NCBI RefSeq assembly: GCF_020379485.1
Contig: NC_063442.1
Coordinates: forward strand, 15,746,009 to 15,810,008
Direction: 5' to 3'
Source of the DNA: Brassica napus
Lineage: Eukaryota; Streptophyta; Magnoliopsida; Brassicales; Brassicaceae
DNA length: 64,000 nucleotides
In this document: positions 33,294 to 42,370 of the stretch, in pieces
Layout of the letters: every line of letters starts with the position of its first letter
Numbering within the stretch: position 1 is the stretch's first letter
Notes under the pieces: model-generated
Seen by the model: only the letters and a program-made list of their open reading frames with translations
Databases searched by the model: none
Told to the model about the DNA's origin: nothing
Made by a program: the position numbers and the translations under genes

Positions 33294-36107
33294 ATGATGT
33301 TTGGTTTGCAAAGGAAAAGTAACAAGGAGAAGCCTCAACGAAATTCTAACTCTCAAACTCCTTTTAAATATCCTTTGAATTATTTTGATGAGTTTGTTAG
33401 TGTGCAGAAACAGCCAGCTATAAGGAGAAAAACAACCAGAGATGTGGCTGATCCAAAAAGGCAACCCTTTCAAATTGATGTCCAACAAATTTGTGATAAC
33501 CTTGTGAAGGGAGTGGACAAAGCCCTTAAGGACTTCAACAAGAGCCAAAAGAAGAGCACATCCACACGTGCCCCAGTAGCTGAGCCATCCTTGTTCATCA
33601 GTAAGAAAGTCCAAGGTGAATCTGAAAACCATTTTGAAGAACTTAAAGATTTTTCAGATTCTCTACCCATTTTTGATGAATCTGATGAAGAGCTAATTGA
33701 AAGCTTGATGTATTGTGAAAAAGATTGTGATCTTCCTTCTCTTGAAACTGAGTTTAATCTTGATAATGAACAAGCTATTGTAGAACTAACTGTTTTGCAA
33801 CCGGAGCTTCCGAGTAGTCTTGTTTTGTCTCCACAGGTTTTTGAGGAAGAGCCACTGGATTTTCCACATCAGTGCCCATGTCTTGACACTAGGATATGTT
33901 TGGATGATGAACTAGGTCCTATCTTTGATGAGGAGGACGAACTTGGTCCAGTCTTTGATGAAGAAGCAACAAGCATCATATCCACCTTTATGGAGAGCCA
34001 TCTTTGCTTTGATTCCGGCACAACTACTGCTCCTTCATCTCCTGCCCCTTTGCTTCATGATCTTCAAGAGAACTGTGAGGAACCTTCTTCTCTTAATTCT
34101 CTGCCTGACATGGTTGTGAAAGTCAGTACTGATGATGTAATTCGTTTTGGTCTTGACAAGATGAAAGAATTTGGTGTTTCAAAATCTGTTTTTTATAACA
34201 TGATTAATTCTTTAAAAATCTTTGAACCTGATAAATGTCTTGATCAATCACGTTTTCAAAATGTCAATGGCATTACTTCTGGAATTATTTTGAGCTCTGA
34301 TCAGTTCTTGGAACATAACAAAGGTTTTCATCTTCTTGGAAGGCCATTTGATCTTGATTTGCAACAAACTGATTTTTGTGCTGAAAAATCTCTTGATTCG
34401 TTAGTTTGCAAAAGAAATAGCTTTGATCTGAGTTCTTCTAGACATGTACTGATCACTGATGAATTGTTTGCATCCTCTTATGCCTTGGACGAAATTTTGA
34501 TTCAGAAGTTGCTGGAACAGAAATCACTTGAAACTGAAAATGATTTTCGTGATCTTGAATTTTGTGGTTCTGTTTTGCGGCCTGATCTCTTGAGTTTTGA
34601 AACTGATAATACTTGGCATTTTCTGAGATCATTTCGTGATAATGGTGTTGTCTTGAGTTCTAATGATATTTTGGTTTACAACACATTCTTTGAGAAATGC
34701 CTTGAACTTTTGATAAATGATTCTCAAACTGAACTTAAGCTTGTGTGTTCAGATGTTGGGAAGGATATGCCCATTTTGAAAATGAATACTGTTGTTGCAT
34801 ATCTTGATAAAATTTTTGTCTGTAATATTTACTTTGATGAGCACCTTGAAAGGCTGAAAAATGTGCAATTTGTTCTTGGAAAAGATATCTTGATTTGTGA
34901 TTTGAACAAATATTTATCTTGCACATTTGATCCTGGTCTTTTAGTGTTTGTTTTGAGTATCCAGGAAAGACAGGTTCAGCCTCTGAATGAAAGCATTGGC
35001 CGAGCCCAACAACCTCAGATTTGGAGAAGCTTTGTTGTTCAAACCGGCTACCTTGGTGCCAGCGACAGAGGTTCAGTCCAAGAAGGATATCTCAACAGTA
35101 CTAAGGTCTTTTGTCTTGAATCCAATTTTACAAGAAAGCCAACTCATCCAGGATTCACTGAGGCTTGGAATCGAATGAAAAGCTTCACGGATGAAGAAGT
35201 TATGAATTTTCCAAACCGGAGGTTCTTCAGTCCAACTATCCGCGAGTACCAGATTTCTAAAAGAGATTCATGCCCCAGAAAGAATCGACCTGAGCCAAAA
35301 CCGATCCTCAATGAACCAAAGGTGTTTCCTCAGTCAACCTCCTGGCCAAACCAAAAGCACTGTAAGGATCATGGGTTGATTATCTCTGCTCATCATGAAA
35401 ATATTTTAAAACCGAGAATTTCTAAACGAAATCACAGCTTTACTTGGTTGAAAAACGTTTTGTTTAAACCTTTCCATGAATTGTGTTCATTGAGCTGTGC
35501 TTTGAAAGAGATTTGGTTTAGGAAAAGGCATGAACCAAAATTTCTTAGGCCAAAGAATCAATTTGATTTCATTCATGATAAGAATTTTTCAGATTTGGCA
35601 TTGACTCTTTGTTTTCCTAACCGTTTCTCAGCTTGGCCTAATTTTAAAATTGATAAACCAATTTTTGGTGATCAGCTTACTTGTTTGAGTCTTGCCCACG
35701 TTCTTGATGATTATCCTAAGGGCTTGGATCCTGATCTTGATGTCCTAAAGATAGAGAAACCCTTTGATTATTTCTTTCGCAGATTTGATGTGGTTTCTCT
35801 AGTTGTTTTGAATGAACAGGATAAGCATGATCAGTTTCCAAGGAGAGCAAGCGCTGGAGAATGCCTAAGGACTTATGTTCTTCGAACATGGAACTGGAAA
35901 TACTTGAGGAAAGCAAGTTCAAAATTCCAAGGAAGTTTCTGTCCAAAATTTTCCTTCTCTGAATTTTACATGATTTTAAAATTCTTTTTGTCTGATTCAT
36001 TTTCTTTTGATTCAGGTAAAATTGATTTGAGGTCAAATCCTTTTGAAGAGAGAGGGAATGATGTGCCATGGGGTAGCGCACCGGGAAAACAGACATGCAT
36101 GGTTTGA
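33294..36107 (+). CDS. Retrotransposon ORF of unknown function (937 aa)
   Basis: The first ATG of a long open frame is at 33294, after an AG-ending pyrimidine tract that could be a splice acceptor. The N-terminus is basic (MMFGLQRKSNKEKPQRN). It is followed by an acidic part with a tandem decapeptide DELGPIFDEE/DELGPVFDEE (residues about 205-224), then a long Leu/Phe/Asp-rich middle. The C-terminus contains GECLRTYVLRTWNWKYLRK and DLRSNPFEERGND, and the last residues are encoded by the 3' LTR. I see no zinc knuckle, DTG protease, YxDD reverse transcriptase or integrase signature. Proteins with these phrases are abundant and uncharacterised in Brassica as I recall. A gag-like or accessory role is possible but unproven. 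Confidence 0.7.
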   Translation: MMFGLQRKSNKEKPQRNSNSQTPFKYPLNYFDEFVSVQKQPAIRRKTTRDVADPKRQPFQIDVQQICDNLVKGVDKALKDFNKSQKKSTSTRAPVAEPSLFISKKVQGESENHFEELKDFSDSLPIFDESDEELIESLMYCEKDCDLPSLETEFNLDNEQAIVELTVLQPELPSSLVLSPQVFEEEPLDFPHQCPCLDTRICLDDELGPIFDEEDELGPVFDEEATSIISTFMESHLCFDSGTTTAPSSPAPLLHDLQENCEEPSSLNSLPDMVVKVSTDDVIRFGLDKMKEFGVSKSVFYNMINSLKIFEPDKCLDQSRFQNVNGITSGIILSSDQFLEHNKGFHLLGRPFDLDLQQTDFCAEKSLDSLVCKRNSFDLSSSRHVLITDELFASSYALDEILIQKLLEQKSLETENDFRDLEFCGSVLRPDLLSFETDNTWHFLRSFRDNGVVLSSNDILVYNTFFEKCLELLINDSQTELKLVCSDVGKDMPILKMNTVVAYLDKIFVCNIYFDEHLERLKNVQFVLGKDILICDLNKYLSCTFDPGLLVFVLSIQERQVQPLNESIGRAQQPQIWRSFVVQTGYLGASDRGSVQEGYLNSTKVFCLESNFTRKPTHPGFTEAWNRMKSFTDEEVMNFPNRRFFSPTIREYQISKRDSCPRKNRPEPKPILNEPKVFPQSTSWPNQKHCKDHGLIISAHHENILKPRISKRNHSFTWLKNVLFKPFHELCSLSCALKEIWFRKRHEPKFLRPKNQFDFIHDKNFSDLALTLCFPNRFSAWPNFKIDKPIFGDQLTCLSLAHVLDDYPKGLDPDLDVLKIEKPFDYFFRRFDVVSLVVLNEQDKHDQFPRRASAGECLRTYVLRTWNWKYLRKASSKFQGSFCPKFSFSEFYMILKFFLSDSFSFDSGKIDLRSNPFEERGNDVPWGSAPGKQTCMV
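36047..36058 (+). promoter_or_regulatory. Polypurine tract
   Basis: GAAGAGAGAGGGAA lies immediately before the 3' LTR and is the expected plus-strand primer. Confidence 0.85.
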
Positions 36108-36994
36108 TCATTGGAAGCAGTAATGATATATGTTCATTGTTTGACTCATATCTGCTAAACCACGAGGCTTCTACACATGAAATCACTTGGAGAATGTTCT
36201 CAACTCAATTACGGAGCTCCTCAAAGAAGAATCAGATCAAACGGAGTTCATATGTGATAGTTATGCTATTTACAAATCAGGTGATCTTCAGTTCTCGCGA
36301 ATTCAGACCACCCGAGAAGCTCGAAATGGCTAACCTTCTTTCTGATGAACCAACGGTCAATTCAATCATTCCAAAGGTGATTATTCATGTTCTAAATGTC
36401 CAAAAAAGCATTGGGCTTGATGGTTTTCAAAAAGATTCAAAAACGAGCTTGTTTAGCCCAAATGGAGAAACCGATAAAATATTGGCTAAGAGAAAAGATG
36501 GATTTCGACCAGGCCTCAAAGGGACATGTCTTGGCCCATATCAGGAGTATATTCTTCACCTTTCAAAGTCCTGGTCGTGGCTATATGAAGAGGTAGTCCA
36601 AGTTTCAGTTAAAGACTTTATTTAGTCAAGTCTTTGTTTCTATTTCCAATGTCTTGTTTTTAGTACATTCTTCTTTGGATCTCTACAACTTGTAATCCTA
36701 TAAATAAGGCCTTAGAGCCACGAAATAAAGCAGATTGTTTTCTCCTTTTGTTGAGTTAAAACTCTTTGTTCTTTGTAGAACTTGTTCTTAGTTTCTTGGT
36801 GAGGTTATCTCCAAGTTTCGATCCTTCTTTTGTTGGACCGGTGCGTCACATCCGGCAACGATCGAAGTCTGGTAGTATCTTTGGGCTATTTCGCAACCCT
36901 TAGTGTCACCCCTCGATCCATCAGTTCTCAATCCTCTCGGATCTGAGTTCATATCAACCTTACCGAAAGAGTGATCCTTATTTTGGTTCTATCA
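36059..36994 (+). repeat. 3' long terminal repeat
   Basis: 936 bp. It differs from the 5' LTR by a one-base deletion near its start (GGGCAAAAC against GGGAAAAC) and about five substitutions. Confidence 0.9.
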
Positions 36995-36999
36995 AATAT
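36995..36999 (+). repeat. LTR-element target-site duplication AATAT (right)
   Basis: Matches 31851-31855. Confidence 0.85.
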
Positions 37000-37217
37000 T
37001 TCCTCGGAATTCATCGGTTTTTTCCGAGGAATACAATTTTCCTCGGTATTCCATAAGAATATTCCGACGGAATGAAATTTCCTCGGAATTCCGTCGGTAT
37101 ATTCCGAGGAAATTCCAAGGAAACCAAATTTTGTGTTTTCTCGGAATTTCCTCGGAAATTCCTCGGTATATTCCGAGGAATTCATTTTCCGTCGGAACGT
37201 CCGTGTTTTCTGTAATG

Positions 37218-37960
37218 ATAAGACGAAGCTCTAAACGCCAGTTATTAAACTGTCCATCACTAACTAACCTTCAACATCTCCGACAAGGGCATAAGAATCC
37301 CGTGTTCCTTAAGCAACCTATGCCTGATCGGCTTTATCTTCCTCTCCAAGCTAAAAGAAAAATACTGAGGAAACCTCTTCACCTCCCTTACATCTCCTCC
37401 AGAAAGAACTCAACTTTGGGAGCTAAGTTGTTATCCACATTGCACGTCAACAACGCCGGAGACCTCACCACCATCTTCGCCACATCTTCTCTCGTAAACC
37501 CTAGACCCTTCTTCAAGGTACTCAATCTTGGGGACTACCGTTCGCTCCACACTCGACACGAGCAAGAACGTGTTCCGCCACGTAATCATGTCGCGTCCGA
37601 CGCTTTGCGTTTTGAGAAACGCTAACGCCGGACGGAGATGGAAATCTACGGAGGAGATGAGAAGTCGAGGGCAAGAAGCGAAGCACCGGTAAGATGTCGT
37701 CGGATTCTGGATCGGAAGTTAGCAAGTCAGGGAACATATCGAGGATTCAACCAATGGTGGGTCTTGAGAGTCCGGTTGAGGAGAGGAGATGGGAGCAGCA
37801 CGGATAGAGGGGTTTACTCGGAGAGCTTTGTGAGGGTCGACGTTGAGGTCGTGGAGGTAGATACGTTTCTCCGGCGAAACATTTGGCTCTCACGGCGGAG
37901 AAATACGGCGGCGGGAGAAGACACCACCTTGCAATCATCATCGGCGAGAAAAGGTTTAAT
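37218..37960 (-). pseudogene. SOLDAT10: mTERF-family SOLDAT10 pseudogene
   Basis: Minus strand, in several frames. It reads [20 protein letters not shown], then [12 protein letters not shown] and [96 protein letters not shown] and [21 protein letters not shown]. These are mTERF repeats matching my recollection of Arabidopsis SOLDAT10 (At2g03050), a chloroplast mTERF protein tied to plastid rRNA and singlet-oxygen responses. At least three frame changes, a deletion after PVLRFL and an in-frame TAA after FFLEEM break it. The C-terminus stops at LELRL, where the CACTA-like end begins. The position next to AGL30 fits Arabidopsis order. Confidence 0.88.
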
Positions 37961-37980
37961 CTTTTTTACTTCTAGCTGAG

Positions 37981-38647
37981 TAGATAAACGTTGGATTAAG
38001 GGAAAATGGTAAATAGCAGTGAAACGATGCCGTTTTGAAGCAATTATATAGCATTGAACGACGACGTGTCTCGGGAATTTAATTCCTTTACAAAACATTG
38101 AACGAGGTCGTTGTAAGGAAATTTTAATTTTATCTTCCGGTAATAACAGTAAGCTAGCATTGACGCGGCGTCGTTTTAGCGAATAATGGTAATAAAACAG
38201 TTAGGTAACTCTTAAAACGACGGCGTTTTGGAGAATTTTTTAATTTATCCGTCTTCGTCTTCTTCTCCAATGGGTGATCCCTATTCTCAAGCAGCTCTAT
38301 CAGAAGACCGTTATTTTCGGAGAGTCTCATGTAATCGTCTTCTTCTCTGTCTCTCTCTCTGCCTCTGGTTTTGATTCTACCTTTCGAAGTTTTTTTTTAT
38401 TTCTCGAGAGAGGTCCTTTTAAAGATCTCCCTCATGGTTAGTATCTGCTTGGCGTTTAAATTTGCTTATTTAGGTAACTTTCCATTTCTTTTCTTATCTC
38501 TTTCCTTTTCCTTGCCCAACAAGTTAGGGTTTTCAAGAACATCAGATCTTTATCTGAAACCCACAACTGGAATCATGATCTCTGGTTATGAATGTATGAA
38601 CCCATTGGATCGTCCTCTACTTATAGAGATTGTGTGTTATTAACAGG
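37981..38647 (+). promoter_or_regulatory. Promoter and 5' leader of AGL30, with palindromic motif cluster
   Basis: 38022-38229 carries five variants of an AAACGACGCCGTTTT-like near-palindrome (38022, 38057, 38100, 38162, 38214). CT-rich leader sequence follows. A 5'-UTR intron probably ends at TTATTAACAG just before the ATG at 38648. Confidence 0.5.
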
Positions 38648-40664
38648 ATGGGAAGGGTAAAACTGAAGATAAAGAAGTTAGAGAACACAAACGGACGCCA
38701 AGCAACGTTTGCTAAAAGGAAAAATGGGATCTTGAAAAAGGCTAATGAGCTATCTATTCTTTGTGACATTGATCTTATTCTTCTTATGTTCTCTCCTGGC
38801 GGCAAAGCCTCGCTATGTTGCGGTAGACGGAGGTAATGTTGTCGTGTTTTTGTTGTCTGATTGTTAAGGTTTGTTGATTTGCTTTGTGTTTTTTTGTTTT
38901 TTTTTTTGTTTTCAGTAGCATTGAAGAGGTGATTTCTAAGTTTTCTCAAGTAACACCGGAGGAAAGAACAAAAAAGTTTGTCATCTGTTTATCTTTCTTT
39001 CTTTCTTTAGATTCTTATCGATATGTTTCTTTCGTCGTTGCTCACTTGTTTGTTTCTTGTTTTACTTTTGCATTTTGAAACACAGGAAGGTTGAGAGTCT
39101 TGAAGTAAGTTGTTTCACACTATCAAGTTTGGTTCCAATTCTTGAGATGCTTTTTGTTTGGTTACTGATTCAAGTGTAAGTGTGTGTGTGTTTTGAAAGC
39201 TCAGACCTTGAAGAAAACGTTCTTAAAGTTGGATCACACTGTAAATATAAGAGAACTTATAGCCTCAAGGTGAGTAGGAGAAGACAGTTTATCAACACTA
39301 CAAGAAAACTTCATACTCTCTCTATATGAACTTTAACTTCTTTTTTGTTTTTTGTCTTCTCTGGTTTCAGTAATTCAACAACAGAGGTAATTCACTTTAA
39401 AACTCTTTTTTTTTTTTACCTTTTCTCGCTTCTGTGAGAGATTTGCTGAAGCCTAGAACTTAATAAAACCGCGTTTTTTCTCAGGACTTGAGTACTCAAG
39501 CAAGTGTCCTGCAAGCTAGGATATCTGAGATACATGGAAGATTAAGGTAAAAAAAGATCTTTCTGAAGCTGATGATTATTTGTTGTTAGTACTTTATATT
39601 TCATACATTGTCTGTAGTTATTGGACAGAAGTCGATAAGATAAACAACGTTGACCACTTGGGACAGCTTGAAATTTCCATCAGGCAGTCCCTTGATCAAT
39701 TGCGTGCGCATAAGGTATCATTTGCTCTTAAAAAGAAACCTTCTCAACTTCACTTCATCTGCAAAAAAAAAGAAAAACTCAAAAACTTTCGGTTGATGGT
39801 AGGAACATTTGGGACAGCAGCAGCAGCAACAAGCAATGCAAATCGAAAACGCAAACTTTGTTAAAGATTGGTCTACCTGCTCGGTAATTTACTCAAATGA
39901 TTCTTCTTCTTCTTTTCATCTCTCACTCAAAACAATCTGAATCATTCAATTCCTGACTTTCAGTTGCAAGATGGGATTGAGATTCCTTTAGAACAACATC
40001 TTCAATCCATGTCATGGGTACTTAATAGCGACAACACAACCAACATTATCACCGAGGAACACAATCCAATCCCAAAACGGTTAGTTACTTAGTTAAAGCT
40101 CTTCACATTTTTCTTCTTAGACTAATTAATACTACTGAATCATCATTAACTCTAAAGGGAAGTGGAGTGCTCTGCGAGTTCTTCATTTGGGAGCTATCCA
40201 GGCTACTTTGGAACAGGGAAATCTTCAGAAACAAGCTTTCTTGATGAACTAAACACGACCAACGGAGACATCAAACCGCAGCTATGCACTAATAATAATA
40301 ACATTATCCCATACAATCCCAATATTATGCAGAATGATATTAAGCACCACCAAACGTATCCTCCTCCTCCTCTTCCTCCTCCTCCGCTTTTTAACCTTCC
40401 AATGAACCAGAGAGAGTATCATATGAATGGATTCTTCGAAGCACCACCACAACCACATGGAACTTCTGCTTACAACAATAACAACAACCAGGCAAGGTTT
40501 GGTTCTAGCAGCAGCTCCTTGCCGTGCTCAATCTCCATGCTAGACGAATACTTGTTCTCCCAGGTAAAAACTAAAGAAACATTGTTCTCTTCTTCTAACA
40601 TCATCAAAGTAAAATCTAACATATGTTTTATTCATTATTTCAATAGATGCAGCAACCGAACTGA
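38648..40664 (+). CDS. AGL30: MIKC* MADS-box transcription factor AGL30 (11 exons, 374 aa)
   Basis: Coding exons: 38648-38832, 38916-38975, 39086-39104, 39205-39269, 39371-39386, 39485-39546, 39618-39714, 39803-39883, 39964-40079, 40158-40563, 40647-40664. All have GT/AG borders and the total is 1125 nt in frame. Residues 1-60 are a MADS domain (MGRVKLKIKKLENTNGRQAT, ILKKANELSILCDIDLILLMF). A long, many-exon K-like region follows (LKKTFLKLDHTVNIRELIAS, NNVDHLGQLEISIRQSLDQL), then a Pro/Asn/Ser-rich C-terminus ending SMLDEYLFSQMQQPN. This matches Arabidopsis AGL30 (At2g03060), a MIKC*/Mdelta factor that pairs with AGL66/AGL104-type partners to control late pollen genes. GQQQQQQ is slightly longer than I recall. 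Intact. Confidence 0.93.
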
Positions 40665-41170
40665 TGATGATAGAACATCTCATGGAAGAAGTCACCCATT
40701 TTTTTTTGTTCAGAAGCAGCAAGCGAACTAAAACAAAACACTTGCAGGTTTCTGAATTGGTTCCAAGATGAAGCAAATACCAGTGGTGAACTCTGGTAGA
40801 TTGCAACCCCCACACAAATACGTTGTTATATCTTCAATAGATGTTTTTGTGTTGATTTTTTTTATCCGGCAGATATGTTTTAGTGTGTATGTGTCTTTGG
40901 AGGCTGTCAAAGTAACGCCATGACGGCCAAAGATGATGAGAAAACTCTCTATTCTTCTTCCCTTCCTACAAAACTAGCTGTATCTTTTTTTTTTTTTTTT
41001 CATTCTTTGTAATACAAAAACAAACAATGTTTATTAATTAATTTAAACAAGAAGCATTTATATGTACATATAGCTTTGTCTTGTGCATTGCATCTTCTGT
41101 GAAGCTTCTGAAGGTTCTCAGCCAATTCTATTTGTATTTGCTTTTATTATCTTGCAAGACACATTCAGAA
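40665..41170. other. AGL30 3' region
   Basis: T-rich 3' untranslated sequence with a poly-T tract near 40987 and no other gene. Confidence 0.4.
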
Positions 41171-41810
41171 GCATCTGTAGGCTGGGCAAAATGCCGACCT
41201 GAAATCCGAACCCGAACCCGAGCTGAAAGGCTCGAATCCAAACCTGATTCCGGTTTTGAGGATCTATAAGTTATAGATCCGTTCAAAGTATTTAAAAAAT
41301 TTAATTCGGCTCTCGTTCAGTTTTCCGGTTTCCGGTTTTGGTTCAGGTAATAAAGTTAGGAATCAACTAATATCTGAGATAATTACGGATCCCATTCGGT
41401 TCTGATTTTTCAGTTAATTCAGATAAAAAGTCATAAAATTTGAAGGGGGGGGGGGGTGGATTAAATATCAGATTTTCAGAGTTTTTTAGGTAATTCAGAT
41501 AATTGTAATTTTTTCTTGGACAAAAAATATTCTTGTAATTTATTTATTTTTGGGATATTTCGGTTTATAAATAGTATTCTTAAATTATTTGAATATTTAA
41601 AATTAAATATAGTTAATATTCATAAGTATATACATTATATTATAAAAAAATAGGTATCTATTCGGTTCTTGGTTCGGTTTTAGTTTGGTTCTACAAATAT
41701 AAAATCTGCTCGGGTAATTTGTAAGATCCAAATTCGAATCTAACCTTTTTTTGGCTCAGTTCTGTTCTTTGGTTTCAGATAAATGTGTCCGAGCAGCCTA
41801 TGTAAAATTA
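41171..41810. repeat. Degraded dispersed repeat with GGTTCGG-type stretches
   Basis: Starts TAGGCTGGGCAAAATGCCGA and ends TGTCCGAGCAGCCTA, whose reverse complement TAGGCTGCTCGGACA shares the first seven bases. The interior is rich in CCGAACCCGAACCCGAG and its complement-like GGTTTCGGTTTTGGTT. This type is common and dispersed in Brassicaceae. No clean target-site duplication was seen. A run of 13 G lies near 41444. Confidence 0.4.
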
Positions 41811-42163
41811 TTCCAACAGATTTTGTTGTGCAGTAATAATATTAGCCAATCAAGTTGAATAGGAAAATATTCTATTTAAAAAGAAAATCCAAATTCAAAT
41901 AAATTCAATAATAGTTAAAATTAGTATCTGAAACCTAAATAATTAACTCAAATACTCAACTAGATTTTATGTAGTTTATTTATTTATTTTAGTCATATTC
42001 AATTATATATAGTGTACATTAAATATTATGAAAGTTTTGAATTTTAGGTAATTTTGTATAGCACTAAAAAAAATACTAAATCAAATGTGTATATCCAAAA
42101 ATCTAATTTGTTGTCCAAGTTTCAAATAAAGGCCCATAACGGGCCCATCTTATAAACTTTAAG
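41811..42163. other. AT-rich spacer and MED8 promoter
   Basis: AT-rich sequence becoming gene-like after about 42,120. No other gene. Confidence 0.35.
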
Positions 42164-42370
42164 ATGAGTACAGAGCTCGATTCCGACGAACTTGTCGGAA
42201 ACAATCACGAAGAACACATCGCATTCCTCCGAGTTACCAGGAACCAATCTCCCATCAGAAGAATCCATCACTTCTCGGATCTCTCTATCTCTCCCCTTTA
42301 TTCTCCTATACTTCCCATTCAAAGCAAGCTTCTTTACAGAACTAGGGTAAGAGAACCCTTGAGGAGATCA

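Larger units (their letters stand above)
31856..36994 (+). mobile_element. Complete non-autonomous LTR retrotransposon (5.1 kb)
   Basis: LTRs of 937 and 936 bp begin TGATGTGCCATGG and end GGTTCTATCA. They are followed or preceded by a tRNA-iMet primer site and a polypurine tract, and flanked by 5-bp AATAT duplications. The 3.3-kb interior has one long ORF and no recognisable protease, reverse transcriptase, RNase H or integrase motif, so it must rely on another element (LARD-like). The LTRs differ by about five substitutions and one indel, which implies recent insertion. A gypsy relationship is an inference from the ORF resembling Brassica retrotransposon-derived proteins I recall. Confidence 0.88.
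31741..37217 (-). mobile_element. Repeat with CCGAGGAA/CCGACGGAA arrays, CACTA-like end (interrupted)
   Basis: 31741-31850 and 37000-37217 share an unusual vocabulary of TTCCTCGGAA and TTCCGTCGGAA repeats in both orientations. The minus-strand end at 37217 reads CATTACAGAAAACACGG, close to the CACTACAAGAAAA terminus of CACTA (En/Spm) elements. The two parts are separated by an LTR retrotransposon (31856-36994). The other terminus was not found, so the left limit and the superfamily are tentative. Confidence 0.45.

Noticed and set aside
39296..39309. CACTACAAGAAAAC, a textbook CACTA transposon terminus
   Set aside because: It lies alone in an AGL30 intron, with no partner terminus or duplication nearby.
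41440..41460. Run of 13 G
   Set aside because: Single homopolymer inside a degraded repeat; likely slippage.
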